DNA of 64,000 nt from Rhodococcus gordoniae (lineage in GTDB: Bacteria > Actinomycetota > Actinomycetes > Mycobacteriales > Mycobacteriaceae), in assembly GCF_001646655.1 (NCBI RefSeq), contig NZ_LPZN01000004.1, positions 62,001 to 126,000 of the forward strand, written 5' to 3'. The notes beneath the pieces are model-generated. The model worked only from the letters and a program-made list of their open reading frames with translations. It was not told the origin of the DNA and did no database searches. Shown one piece after another: positions 1 to 8,454 of this stretch. The translations under genes and the position numbers were made by a program. Each line of letters opens with the position of its first letter. Position 1 is the first letter of the stretch.

Positions 1-1
1 C

Positions 2-175
2 GAGGCGGGTGACCCGATCGGCAGCCTGTGGTACACCGCGGCGTGCTTCGTCGTCGCAATCGCTTGTGTCGCTGCGACCTTCACCATTCCGCGGAAGGCC
101 GATGCGGGCACGAACGGGACCGCATCGAAGACGCTCGCTGCCGCACCCGGTGGCACCCGCCCGCCCGAGACCTGA
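2..175 (+). CDS. C-terminal end of an MFS-type transporter (partial)
   Basis: The reading frame is open from the window edge to a TGA at 173-175. It encodes one hydrophobic helix (LWYTAACFVVAIACVAATFTI) preceded by GDP and followed by a short polar, Ala/Pro/Thr-rich tail, the usual end of a 12- or 14-helix major facilitator protein. The start lies outside the window, so family and substrate cannot be told. Its 3' end overlaps the 3' end of the MpaB-like gene on the other strand by 95 bases, which is unusually long for convergent genes. Confidence 0.6.
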   Translation, partial: EAGDPIGSLWYTAACFVVAIACVAATFTIPRKADAGTNGTASKTLAAAPGGTRPPET

Positions 176-1082
176 GCCACCCGGCATCCGCACCGTATCG
201 GTCCTCGCGAACTCGATGCGCTGTGGGAGCCTGTCGGATGACCTGTCCGTGCGCCTTCATCCGGCGGCGCATGTCGTGCAGGTAACAGGTGGCCGAGAGC
301 TGACGGATCGGCTCGGGCACCGCACGATAGATGGGCGGGACCACCTTCCAGAACAGATCGAACCGACGCTGGTCGCGCGGACTCCACGGCAGTGCGAACT
401 CGTCACGCATACGTTGCGGGAGCAGCCCGATCGTCATGAAGCGCTGCAGCGGCATGAGCGCGCGGACGGGAAGCGGGGCGTCACCACCGGTGAGCAGATT
501 GCGGGTGAACGAACGCACCTCCGCGTCGACCTCGAAGGTCGCGATCATCTCGTCCCAGTACTTGTCGAACTCCTTCCGCGTCTTCGGCCACATGTCGTCC
601 TCGACCTGCAGGGCAGTGCCGTAGACCGCGGACTGGCGGTAGATGCGTTCGATGTCGGCCTCGGCGAGAGGGCCGAACATCCGCTGGTACATATCGATGC
701 CGTTGCGGTACAGCGTTGCGGCAACCCACAACTGGAGTTCGGGATCGAAGGCGTTGTAGGTCTCCGAACGCACCGGGACGTGCGCCTCGTTGACCATCCG
801 CACGATCTGCTTCTTCTCCTCGGGAGTCCCGAGGGTGACCGCGTAGACGTAGGTCATCGTGGTGCGCAGCCGGTCGAGAGGCCGCTGCAGGGTGCTGCTG
901 TGGTCGGCGACGCCGTGCCCGACTCCGCGCGATGCCAACTGCAGCAGGACCGTCGCGCCGGCCCCGAGCAGGAGCATCGACTCACCGACGAAGTCGGCCA
1001 GATCGACGGTGGCGGCCGGGAGCGGCGCAGGGGCCGTCACGGATTTCCCGGCGGGGACGCGCTCGTCGGCGTGGGTCGTCAT
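81..1082 (-). CDS. MpaB/DUF2236-family oxygenase-like protein 1
   Basis: A 333-residue protein from the ATG at 1082 (MTTHADERVP). Residues about 35-280 have the layout of the DUF2236 family (MpaB and latex-clearing protein Lcp, which use haem b to cleave C=C bonds): an EAHVPV motif, then YNAFDPELQLWVAATL, then a helix with VYGTALQVEDDMWP. No signal peptide is visible, so it is not a secreted rubber oxygenase. The last 50 or so residues are Arg/Ser-rich and overlap the end of the convergent MFS gene. It lies 79 bases downstream of a FadR-type regulator on the same strand and is probably co-transcribed with it. A second DUF2236 protein sits in the divergent arm. The family call is fairly firm; the substrate is unknown. 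Confidence 0.8.
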   Translation of the reverse strand: MTTHADERVPAGKSVTAPAPLPAATVDLADFVGESMLLLGAGATVLLQLASRGVGHGVADHSSTLQRPLDRLRTTMTYVYAVTLGTPEEKKQIVRMVNEAHVPVRSETYNAFDPELQLWVAATLYRNGIDMYQRMFGPLAEADIERIYRQSAVYGTALQVEDDMWPKTRKEFDKYWDEMIATFEVDAEVRSFTRNLLTGGDAPLPVRALMPLQRFMTIGLLPQRMRDEFALPWSPRDQRRFDLFWKVVPPIYRAVPEPIRQLSATCYLHDMRRRMKAHGQVIRQAPTAHRVREDRYGADAGWLRSRAGGCHRVRQRASSMRSRSCPHRPSAEW

Positions 1083-1161
1083 CGGAGGTCTCCTGATGGT
1101 GAAAGTACCAGTGCGGCACCGCCATACGATTGCGCCCATCCGTACCCGGATGGGCGGATGC

Positions 1162-1911
1162 CTATCCGGAAGGCGAATCGACCCCTGCTCGCTCGCGGTG
1201 CGCGACCAGACGCGCGGCCGCATCCTCGAACTGCACGAGCGTCTGCGTGATCACCTCGCTGTGGTCCTGCGCGGTGAGCGCCTCGATCAACGTGATGTGC
1301 GATCGGACGGCGAGCCTCCCCCACTCGGCGTCACGTGCGTAGAGGCGGTACGGAATCGTGCGAGCGGCGGCGTTGAGGAACCACGCGAGCTTCGGGCTGT
1401 CGGCGATGCGGTTGAGTTCCCGATGGAAGTCGAACTCCGCGTCGGCGATCCGTTCGATGTCGGGTGTCACCCCGTCCGGAAGGACGACGAGCATGCGCAG
1501 GCGCTCGTTCAGCTCGGTCAGACGTTCGAGATCGGCCGGCGTGGCGCGGTCGACCGCGCGGAGCGCGAGCTCGACGGCGATCTGCCCCTGCAGCCAGAAG
1601 ATGTCGTCGATGTCGCCGCGGGTGAGCGGCGAGACCCGGTATCCGCGATTCGGGGCGGACTCGACCATCCCCTCACCTCGCAGCGTCAGCAACGCCTCCC
1701 GCACGGGAGTGACGCTGACGCCCAGTTCGACGGCGGTCTCGTCGAGCCGGATGAAGTCGCCCGGGCGCAGGACGCCCGACATGATCGATCCGCGGAGGTG
1801 GCCGGCCACCTCGTCGGAAAGTTGCGGACGGCGCCGCACGCGCCCCTCCGAACGTCGGGATGCCGCAGCGTGATCCGTCTCGATCCCAGGGCTGCGTGTC
1901 GGTGCCGCCAT
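1162..1911 (-). CDS. GntR-family (FadR subfamily) transcriptional regulator
   Basis: A 249-residue regulator. Residues about 30-95 form a GntR winged helix with the hallmark VSVTPVREALLTLRGEGMVE, followed by an all-helical FCD ligand-binding domain containing the metal-binding type motif DAEFDFHRELNRIA. The start is the ATG at 1911 (MAAPTRSPG); longer versions run into the divergent gene. It is transcribed away from the aldehyde dehydrogenase gene, and the shared control region carries an inverted repeat typical of GntR operators, so it probably regulates both arms. FCD regulators usually respond to small organic acids; the ligand here is unknown. Confidence 0.85.
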   Translation of the reverse strand: MAAPTRSPGIETDHAAASRRSEGRVRRRPQLSDEVAGHLRGSIMSGVLRPGDFIRLDETAVELGVSVTPVREALLTLRGEGMVESAPNRGYRVSPLTRGDIDDIFWLQGQIAVELALRAVDRATPADLERLTELNERLRMLVVLPDGVTPDIERIADAEFDFHRELNRIADSPKLAWFLNAAARTIPYRLYARDAEWGRLAVRSHITLIEALTAQDHSEVITQTLVQFEDAAARLVAHRERAGVDSPSG

Positions 1912-1996
1912 CGTGTCTCCTGTAGCAATCCGGACAACTGCGCACGGGGGTTGTCCAATCGGCCCGCGAACGCTTAGTGTGATGTCCACTACAGTT

Positions 1997-2017
1997 ATCA
2001 CATCAAATATATGTGAT
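1997..2017. promoter_or_regulatory. Probable GntR operator: ATCACAT-N7-ATGTGAT
   Basis: A perfect 7-base inverted repeat, ATCACAT at 1997-2003 and ATGTGAT at 2011-2017, separated by an AT-rich heptamer. A related half-site (TGTGATG) occurs at 1978-1984. It lies between the divergent GntR regulator and aldehyde dehydrogenase genes, about 25 bases before the latter's start. The position and symmetry fit a FadR-type operator; binding is inferred. Confidence 0.6.
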
Positions 2018-2041
2018 GTGGTCCACCAGGAAGTGTCGAAT

Positions 2042-3577
2042 ATGACCCAGAACCTCACCGATCCGAAGAGGGCCGTGGCCACCTCGGACTCGGCATCCAC
2101 GACGGCGAGCACCGACACCTTCGCGAGCCTCGATCCCCGGAACGGCGAGGTGATCGCCGAGTACCCGATCGCCGACGAAGCCGCCGTGGGTGCGGCCGTC
2201 GAACGCGCCCGTGTCGCCGCCCGCTGGTGGGAGGCGCAGGACTTCCGCGGCCGTCGCGACTGGCTCCTCGAGTTCAAGAAGGCCGTCGCATCCGATGCAT
2301 CCTCGCTCGCATCGACGGTGTCGAAGGAGACCGGCAAGCCCTTCGGCGATGCCTTCCTCGAAGTGATGCTCGCGGTCGAGCACCTCGACTGGGCGGCCAG
2401 GAACGCGAAGAAGGTTCTGAAGCCGCGCAAGGTGCCCTCGGGGCTCGCCGCCTTCAATCAGGCCGCGACCCTCGAGTACAAGCCGCTCGGTGTCATCGGC
2501 GTGATCGGTCCGTGGAACTACCCGGTGTACACGCCCATGGGTTCGATCGCCTACTCGCTGGCCGCCGGTAACGCCGTCGTGTTCAAGCCGAGCGAGCTCA
2601 CCCCCGGCGTCGCGAAGTGGCTCGAGGACAAGTGGAACTCGATCGCTCCCACTCAGCCCGTCTTCCAGGTGATCACCGGTCTCGGTGAGACGGGTTCGGC
2701 GCTCGTGCGTTCGGGTGTCGACAAGGTCGCGTTCACCGGTTCCGGCCCCACCGCCCGCAAGGTCATGGCGGTGTGCGCCGAATCGCTCACCCCGCTCGTC
2801 GCCGAGTGCGGCGGCAAGGACGCGATGATCGTCGCAGCCGATGCGAACATCGACGAGGCCGTCGAGTTCGCGGCGTTCGGTGCCTTCGGCAATGCCGGCC
2901 AGACCTGTGCGGGTGTCGAGCGCATCTACGTCGAGGAGCCCGTCTACCGCGAGTTCCTCGACAAGCTCACTGCCACCGTCGAACGCGCGAAGCCGGGCGG
3001 CGACGAGAACTCGACCTACGGCCCCATGACGCTTCCCCGCCAGGTCGACATCGTCCGCAGCCACATCCAGGACGCTCTGTCGTCCGGCGGCAAGGCCGTC
3101 CTCGGCGGACTCGAGTCGGTGCAGGAGCGCATCGTCGAACCCGTCATCCTCACCGACGTGCCCGAGACCTCGGCCGCGGTACGCGAGGAAACCTTCGGTC
3201 CGACGGTCGTCGTCAACAGGGTCCGCGATCTCGACGAGGCCGTCGAACGCGCCAACGGCACGAACTACGGTCTCGGAGCGTCGATCTTCACGCGCGACAA
3301 GAAGAAGGGCCGCCGACTCGCCGAGCGCCTGCGCAACGGCATGGTGTCGGTCAACTCGGTTCTCGGTTTCGCCGCCATCGCGTCGCTGCCCTTCGGCGGC
3401 ATCGGCGAGTCCGGCTTCGGCCGCATCCACGGCGCCGACGGCCTGCGTGAGTTCAGCCGTCCCAAGTCCGTCACGGTGGCGAGGTTCGGCTCGCCGCTCG
3501 AGCTCATGAGCCTCGAACGCCCGGAGCGCCACCTGAAGATCGCGAAGATCATGCTCGAGTACATGCACGGAAGGTGA
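2042..3577 (+). CDS. NAD(P)-dependent aldehyde dehydrogenase
   Basis: A 511-residue member of the aldehyde dehydrogenase superfamily, oxidising an aldehyde to its acid in the cytoplasm. Visible hallmarks: [10 protein letters not shown] in the cofactor domain, [11 protein letters not shown] (Rossmann turn), the general base in AECGGKD (Glu255) and the catalytic cysteine in NAGQTCAG (Cys289). The start at 2042 (MTQNLTDPK) has AGGAAG about 8 bases upstream; an earlier in-frame ATG would run through the operator. The next gene, a DUF2236 oxygenase, begins 4 bases after the stop, so the pair is an operon. A plausible job is oxidising aldehydes made by the oxygenases; the natural substrate cannot be read. 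Confidence 0.9.
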   Translation: MTQNLTDPKRAVATSDSASTTASTDTFASLDPRNGEVIAEYPIADEAAVGAAVERARVAARWWEAQDFRGRRDWLLEFKKAVASDASSLASTVSKETGKPFGDAFLEVMLAVEHLDWAARNAKKVLKPRKVPSGLAAFNQAATLEYKPLGVIGVIGPWNYPVYTPMGSIAYSLAAGNAVVFKPSELTPGVAKWLEDKWNSIAPTQPVFQVITGLGETGSALVRSGVDKVAFTGSGPTARKVMAVCAESLTPLVAECGGKDAMIVAADANIDEAVEFAAFGAFGNAGQTCAGVERIYVEEPVYREFLDKLTATVERAKPGGDENSTYGPMTLPRQVDIVRSHIQDALSSGGKAVLGGLESVQERIVEPVILTDVPETSAAVREETFGPTVVVNRVRDLDEAVERANGTNYGLGASIFTRDKKKGRRLAERLRNGMVSVNSVLGFAAIASLPFGGIGESGFGRIHGADGLREFSRPKSVTVARFGSPLELMSLERPERHLKIAKIMLEYMHGR

Positions 3578-3581
3578 GCCG

Positions 3582-4547
3582 ATGACGACCACTCCCCCGC
3601 GCACTCGAAGCCGGAAGGCCGCCGTCGTCGCACATCCCGAGGCACGCATCGAGAAGGCCGGTACGTTCCCGCCTCCGAACAGGGATCCGCGCCCCAAACG
3701 TGGACGGAGGGGCTGGGTCGAGGTGATCGACGGACTCGATCCGGTCACCCACCACCAGGACATCGTGCGGATCACCGCCGGCTACGAGTTCCCGTGGGAC
3801 TACCAGCGGTCGCTGGAGTTCGCCCTGTTCCGCACGTACTGCGTGCCGAGCATCTCGGAGCTGCTCGCCCGCACCGGCGAGTTCGAGAAGCGGCCGCAGA
3901 AGCGGTACGACGACACGGCGCTGCTCATGGCCGAGCTGGTCGAGCACGGTTACGACGCCGAGCGGGGACGCGAGTCGCTGCGCAACATCAACCGGATGCA
4001 CGGCAAGTACTCGATCGACAACGACGACATGTTGTACGTGCTGTCGACCTTCGTGTACGACCCGCTCGACTGGATCGACCGTTACGGGTGGCGTCGTCTC
4101 CATCCGAAGGAGCGGCTGGCGTCGTTCTACTTCTACCGCCAGGTGGGCATCCGGATGGGCATCAAGGACATCCCGGAGTCGTTCCAGGAGTTCCATCGGT
4201 TCAAGCTCGAGTACGAACGCGAGAAGTTCACCTACAGCGACGACAATCACGCCATCGGCACGTACACGCTGCGCCTGTTCCAGTCGTGGTACCCGAAGGT
4301 GCTGAACAAGGGCATCGAGAAGGTCGTCTTCGCGCTGATCGACGACCGCATGGCGTCGGCTTTCGGTTTCCCCCAGAGCTCGCCACAGCTGACGGAGATC
4401 GCCGAGGGCGCACTGCGGGCACGGTCGGCATTCGTACGGCGACTGCCGAAGCGACGTGTGTCGCTGTCGGCAGGCAATGCCGCGAACCGGACGTATCCGG
4501 GCTACCCCCTCGGCTACCGCCCGAGCGACCTCGGCGTCGAGCACTGA
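3582..4547 (+). CDS. MpaB/DUF2236-family oxygenase-like protein 2
   Basis: A 321-residue protein of the DUF2236 (ER-bound oxygenase MpaB / rubber oxygenase Lcp) family. The central signature is clear: NINRMHGKYSIDNDDMLYVL, then TFVYDPLDWIDRYGWR, then YFYRQVGIRMGI. In characterised relatives this region forms the haem pocket used for oxidative C=C cleavage. There is no signal peptide or membrane helix. It differs strongly from the DUF2236 protein at 81-1082, so the two are not a recent duplication. It follows the aldehyde dehydrogenase gene by 4 bases. Family is well supported; catalytic activity and substrate are inference. Confidence 0.85.
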   Translation: MTTTPPRTRSRKAAVVAHPEARIEKAGTFPPPNRDPRPKRGRRGWVEVIDGLDPVTHHQDIVRITAGYEFPWDYQRSLEFALFRTYCVPSISELLARTGEFEKRPQKRYDDTALLMAELVEHGYDAERGRESLRNINRMHGKYSIDNDDMLYVLSTFVYDPLDWIDRYGWRRLHPKERLASFYFYRQVGIRMGIKDIPESFQEFHRFKLEYEREKFTYSDDNHAIGTYTLRLFQSWYPKVLNKGIEKVVFALIDDRMASAFGFPQSSPQLTEIAEGALRARSAFVRRLPKRRVSLSAGNAANRTYPGYPLGYRPSDLGVEH

Positions 4548-4600
4548 ATCCGGTCGAACACTCGATCCGGTCGGATACCGAGACCTGGGGACAGGAGGGT

Positions 4601-4640
4601 CGGCCCCGCATTCCGGTTTCGCGACCGGGGTACGGGGCCG
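4601..4640. terminator. Hairpin between convergent genes
   Basis: A nested inverted repeat: CGGCCCCG (4601-4608) pairs with CGGGGCCG (4633-4640), and inside it CCGGT (4613-4617) pairs with ACCGG (4624-4628). It sits between the 3' ends of the DUF2236 gene and the MFS gene. There is no T run, so it is a GC-rich terminator candidate for both directions. Confidence 0.5.
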
Positions 4641-4668
4641 TAACCGTCGCGGAGGAAGCCGGAGCGAC

Positions 4669-6144
4669 TCAAGTCGTGACGGAACGCAGGGACTGCTTCG
4701 AGGGCAGCGCGAAACCCGAGACGAAGACCACCACGGCGCAGCCGGCGCACACGAGATAAGCGATCACGAAGCCCGCGGTGCCGATGCCGAGCCCACCGCC
4801 GACGGTGTGGGCCGCGAGCACCGACGCGACCACCGCGCTGCACACGGTGCTGCCCACGGTGCGGAGCAGGACGTTGACGCCGTTCGCCGCCGCGTTCTGC
4901 GACAGGGGCACCGCACCGAGCAGGAGCACCGGAAGCGTGCAGTACACGAGCGATGTGCCGATGGCCGCGACGAAGATCGCGGCCACCACGACCCACAGCG
5001 GTTTTCCGGGCACCGCGTGGACGCTGTAGCCGGCGAGCAGGAAGACCGCTCCCGTCATGATCGTGATCTTGGGCCCGAAACGCTCGGTGATCCGGGAGGC
5101 CACGATCGCGAAGATCATCATCGCGAAGCTTGCGGCGAGCTGGCATGCCGCCGCCTGGAGGATGGTCAGGTCGTATCCGGCTCCGTGCGCGGACGACGCC
5201 TGCAGCAGCTGGGTGGTGATGAGGGTGTTGCCGTAGAAGGCGAACCCGACGAGCAGCGCCGACAGGTGCGGCGCGAGGACGGAGCGGCGGGCCGAGACGC
5301 GGAGGTCGACGAGCGGGTTGCGGTTGCGTAACTGCTGCGCGCCCCACAGCACGAACAGCAGTACCGCCGCGGCGAACGAGAGCAGCACGGCAGGACTCGT
5401 CCAGCCCCATGTGCTGCCTTGGGTGATGGGCACGAGCAGGCACACGAGGGCGGCGGACAGGCCGGCGGCGCCCACTGCGTCGAAACGGCCTCCGGTGCGG
5501 CTGCTCGACTCCGGGATGACGATCCACGCCGCGAGGGCCACACCGGCCCCGATGGCGGCGGTGATCCAGAAGAGCAGGTGCCAGTCGGCGAACTGGACGA
5601 TGGCGGCCGCGAACGGGATGCCGACCGCGGTGCCGATGCCGAGGGTGGAACTGAGGATCGCGATGGAGCGCTCCACCCGATCGCGGGGCATGACTTCCCG
5701 GAGGATCGCCATGCCGATGGGCAGTACGGCTGCGCCGGCACCCTGCAGGCCGCGGGCGAGGATGAGCAGTCCGATGTCCGAGGTCAGCGCGCAGATCAGC
5801 GAGCCGAGGGTCATGAGCGAGAACGCGACGAGCAGCATGCGCTTCTTGCCGATCATGTCGGCGAGGCGCCCGAAGATGGGCGTCATCACCGCACCGACCA
5901 GCAGTGTGCTCGTCACCAGCCACGACACCGCGGTGGGTCCGGCGCCGGTGAAGCCCGGCATGCTCGGCAGGAGGGGCACCATGACGGTCTGCATGATGGC
6001 CTGGAAGACGGCTCCCACCGCGAGGACCGGGAAGACGAGGTGCCCCAGGTCGCGTCGCTTCTCCGCAGCTCCCGAGGCCGGGCGCCTCGGGGCGGAGGTG
6101 GCCCTGCCCGGTACGTGCAGGCGCAGAGGGAGCGAAATCGACAT
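4669..6144 (-). CDS. MFS drug/solute exporter (DHA2-like)
   Basis: A 491-residue integral membrane protein with about 14 hydrophobic segments. The cytoplasmic loop GRLADMIGKKRML matches MFS motif A, and ARGLQGAGAAVLPIGMAIL with GTAVGIPFAAAI matches the export-type helices 4-5, as in EmrB-like drug exporters. I place the start at 6144 (MSISLPLRLH) because AGGAGGGA lies just upstream; a longer frame would use that ribosome-binding site as codons. It lies downstream of a TetR gene on the same strand, with a 42-base palindrome between them, so it is probably repressed by that TetR. Substrate unknown. Confidence 0.85.
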   Translation of the reverse strand: MSISLPLRLHVPGRATSAPRRPASGAAEKRRDLGHLVFPVLAVGAVFQAIMQTVMVPLLPSMPGFTGAGPTAVSWLVTSTLLVGAVMTPIFGRLADMIGKKRMLLVAFSLMTLGSLICALTSDIGLLILARGLQGAGAAVLPIGMAILREVMPRDRVERSIAILSSTLGIGTAVGIPFAAAIVQFADWHLLFWITAAIGAGVALAAWIVIPESSSRTGGRFDAVGAAGLSAALVCLLVPITQGSTWGWTSPAVLLSFAAAVLLFVLWGAQQLRNRNPLVDLRVSARRSVLAPHLSALLVGFAFYGNTLITTQLLQASSAHGAGYDLTILQAAACQLAASFAMMIFAIVASRITERFGPKITIMTGAVFLLAGYSVHAVPGKPLWVVVAAIFVAAIGTSLVYCTLPVLLLGAVPLSQNAAANGVNVLLRTVGSTVCSAVVASVLAAHTVGGGLGIGTAGFVIAYLVCAGCAVVVFVSGFALPSKQSLRSVTT

Positions 6145-6165
6145 GACGTCCCTCCTCACCGAATA

Positions 6166-6207
6166 GGTAAATAGCCATTCACCACATTAGGTGAACGGCT
6201 ATTTACC
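6166..6207. promoter_or_regulatory. Long palindromic TetR operator upstream of the MFS gene
   Basis: An almost perfect 42-base palindrome. GGTAAATAGCC at 6166-6176 mirrors GGCTATTTACC at 6197-6207, and TTCACC at 6178-6183 mirrors GGTGAA at 6190-6195; only one symmetric pair outside the 6-base centre fails to match. It lies about 22 bases upstream of the MFS start and 33 bases after the TetR stop. It is AT-richer than its surroundings. Best read as the operator and promoter region of the MFS gene. Confidence 0.7.
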
Positions 6208-6239
6208 CTCAAGGGAGGTGACCAAAATCATTTCAGCCG

Positions 6240-6842
6240 CTAAGAACCGTCTCCGTCGAGCAGTCGCTGCACCAGCGGCGCGTACAGCGCCACCACCTCC
6301 TCGACCGTGCCGGTCGCGCGTTCCTGCATCATGCGGCGCCGCATGATCGCCAAACCCATCACCGCCGACATCGCCAGCTCGGCCCGGAGGCGGGCGTCCT
6401 GGCCCGGAAGCCGCGCGGCGAGGGCATCGATCATCTGCGTGGAGTAGTTGTCGCGGAGCATGCGGTTGCTTTCCTCGCTGCTGCCCCCGCTCATGAAGAG
6501 GATGTTCATCGACAACGGCTTGTAGGGCTCGAGCGGGCGGGCGAGCATCGCGACCATCCTCTCCCCCAGGCTCTCGAGCGGGCCGTCGAACAGCACCTGC
6601 GCGCCGTACTGGAAGTCGACGAGTTCCTCGTACAGTTGCTCCTTCGAGCCGAAGTACTTGATGATCAGCGGTGCGCTGACCCCCGCGTCCTCCGCGATGT
6701 CCTTGAGCGTGATGTCGCGATAGGGGCGCGTCGCGAACGCCTTCCCCGCGGCATCGATGATCAACTGCCTGGTCTCGTCGGAAGTCCGGCGGCGCTTCTC
6801 GGGCTCTCCCCGACGCGATGCCTCCGTGCCGCGCACGGTCAC
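6240..6842 (-). CDS. TetR-family transcriptional regulator
   Basis: A 200-residue regulator. Residues about 25-70 hold the TetR helix-turn-helix ([21 protein letters not shown] followed by [10 protein letters not shown]); the rest is an all-alpha ligand domain. The GTG start at 6842 overlaps the TGA of recR in the form GTGA, so the gene is translationally coupled to a DNA repair gene. It lies just before an MFS exporter with a large palindrome in between. The natural reading is a drug-responsive repressor of the exporter, embedded behind the ybaB-recR operon; the ligand is unknown. Confidence 0.85.
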   Translation of the reverse strand: MTVRGTEASRRGEPEKRRRTSDETRQLIIDAAGKAFATRPYRDITLKDIAEDAGVSAPLIIKYFGSKEQLYEELVDFQYGAQVLFDGPLESLGERMVAMLARPLEPYKPLSMNILFMSGGSSEESNRMLRDNYSTQMIDALAARLPGQDARLRAELAMSAVMGLAIMRRRMMQERATGTVEEVVALYAPLVQRLLDGDGS

Positions 6843-7447
6843 ATCGCCCGCCTCCCCGACAGCGCTCGTCCCAGCGTCAGCTCGTCGGCGAACTCGAGGT
6901 CGCCACCCATCGGCAGACCCGACGCGAGGCGTGTGACGCTCAGCCCCGGGAAGTCACGCAGCATCCGCACCAGATAGGTGGCCGTCGCCTCACCCTCCGT
7001 GTTGGGGTCGGTCGCGATGATCACCTCGGAGACGTCGACGCCGTCCTCCTGATTGCCGATCCGGGTGAGCAGTTCGCGGATGTGCAGCTGGTCGGGGCCG
7101 ACGCCGTTGAGCGGGTCGAGTGCACCACCGAGGACGTGATAGCGCCCCCGGAACTCACGGGTGCGTTCGATCGCCTGCACGTCCTTGGGTTCCTCGACCA
7201 CGCAGATCACCGTGCGGTCGCGGCGAGGATCGGAGCAGATGCGGCAACGCTGCTGGTCCGAGACGGTGCCGCAGACCTCGCAGAACTGGACACCGTCGCG
7301 GATCCGCTGGAGCGCCGCCTGCAGGCGGTCGATCTCGGGCGGCTCGACCGAAAGCAGGTGGAACGCGATGCGCTGGGCACTCTTCGGACCGACGCCCGGA
7401 AGTTTGCCCAGCTCGTCGATGAGGTCCTGTACCGGTCCTTCGTACAA
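6839..7447 (-). CDS. recR: Recombination mediator protein RecR
   Basis: A 202-residue protein of normal RecR length, acting in RecFOR loading of RecA onto gapped DNA. In order: an N-terminal helix-hairpin-helix ([14 protein letters not shown]), a four-cysteine zinc finger ([16 protein letters not shown]), and a Toprim domain with [12 protein letters not shown] and [17 protein letters not shown]. The C-terminus [18 protein letters not shown] is typical. The start is TTG at 7447 ([10 protein letters not shown]). It lies 9 bases after ybaB, the usual arrangement, but the neighbouring dnaX is about 36 kb away. Confidence 0.97.
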   Translation of the reverse strand: MYEGPVQDLIDELGKLPGVGPKSAQRIAFHLLSVEPPEIDRLQAALQRIRDGVQFCEVCGTVSDQQRCRICSDPRRDRTVICVVEEPKDVQAIERTREFRGRYHVLGGALDPLNGVGPDQLHIRELLTRIGNQEDGVDVSEVIIATDPNTEGEATATYLVRMLRDFPGLSVTRLASGLPMGGDLEFADELTLGRALSGRRAM

Positions 7448-7456
7448 CGCCGACCT

Positions 7457-7798
7457 CTAGAAGCCGGGCAGGCCGGGGATTCCGCCGCCGAGCCCACCCG
7501 CGAGCGGACCGAGCTTCTCGGCCGCGATGTCCTGGGCCTTCGCCGAGGCATCGGCGATCGCACCGACCACGAGATCCTGCAGGGTCTCGACGTCGTCGGG
7601 ATCGACGACCTTCGGATCGATCTTCACGGACACGACCTCGCCCGTGCCCTTCACCGTCGCCGTGACGAGACCACCGCCGGCCTGGCCGGTGACCTCCGCC
7701 TGCGCCATCTCGTTCTGCGCAGCGACGAGCTGCTGCTGCATCTGCTGGGCCTGAGCGAGGAGTTGCTGCATGTCGGGCATTCCACCACCGGGTTGCAC
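7457..7798 (-). CDS. ybaB: YbaB/EbfC-family nucleoid-associated protein
   Basis: A 113-residue small DNA-binding protein of the YbaB/EbfC family, which usually sits between dnaX and recR. It has the N-terminal glutamine-rich helix ([15 protein letters not shown]), the core [18 protein letters not shown] and a glycine-rich tail. The start is GTG at 7798. It is the first gene of the ybaB-recR-tetR run. The role in nucleoid organisation is family knowledge. Confidence 0.93.
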   Translation of the reverse strand: MQPGGGMPDMQQLLAQAQQMQQQLVAAQNEMAQAEVTGQAGGGLVTATVKGTGEVVSVKIDPKVVDPDDVETLQDLVVGAIADASAKAQDIAAEKLGPLAGGLGGGIPGLPGF

Positions 7799-7882
7799 GG
7801 CACGTCCTTTCTGAAGTGTGTACGCCAGCCTAGTCCCGGCGCATCGCGGTCGGCACGGACGCCGAGATCGACGAAACCGAGG

Positions 7883-8317
7883 TCAGTCGACTTCCTTCTT
7901 CAGGTTCTCGAGCACCTGCTGCTGGATCTTCCGCAGGCCGAGCGGCGCGAAGGTCTTCTCGAAGAAGCCCTTGACGCCTCCGGCACCCTTCCACTGCGTG
8001 AGCACGACGACCGTCGAACCCGTCCCGTTCGGCACGACGCTGTAGGTCGTCACGAGCGTGGAGTTCGCGTCGGTCTCCGTGACGGTACTGCCCTTGACCG
8101 ACACGGTGGCCTGCACGTCGCGCTGACGCTTCTCCGTGGCCTGGAGGATCCAGTGCACGACCGTGCCGTCGCCGCGACCGCCGGAGATCACGCGGTAGTC
8201 GCGGTAGTGCTCGGTGAGGATGCGCGGACGGACCGTCTCGTAATCGGCGAGTGCGGTGAGTACCGCCTCGGGGGCGGCCGCCACCTGGATCGAACTGCTT
8301 GCGCTGACCTGTGCCAT
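7883..8317 (-). CDS. SRPBCC (START/Bet v1-like) family protein
   Basis: A 144-residue single-domain protein of the polyketide cyclase / SRPBCC fold: N-terminal strand SSSIQVAAAPEAVLTALADYETV, central beta strands, and a long C-terminal helix FAPLGLRKIQQQVLENLKKEV. These proteins bind a hydrophobic ligand in a helix-grip cavity. It corresponds by position to Rv3718c of M. tuberculosis (between ybaB and the divergent FAD oxidoreductase). Ligand and role are unknown. Confidence 0.85.
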   Translation of the reverse strand: MAQVSASSSIQVAAAPEAVLTALADYETVRPRILTEHYRDYRVISGGRGDGTVVHWILQATEKRQRDVQATVSVKGSTVTETDANSTLVTTYSVVPNGTGSTVVVLTQWKGAGGVKGFFEKTFAPLGLRKIQQQVLENLKKEVD

Positions 8318-8454
8318 GAACGACTCCTTCTTCTTCGTGCGTGCTCGAATGTGCCTGTGACGACTGCATCCATCCTGCCTTCCGCCTTTCGGGACGGATG
8401 CGACCGCCGGGTCTATTGTGGACGTGCTACCGATGCGCCGCTCCGAGGAGTCGA

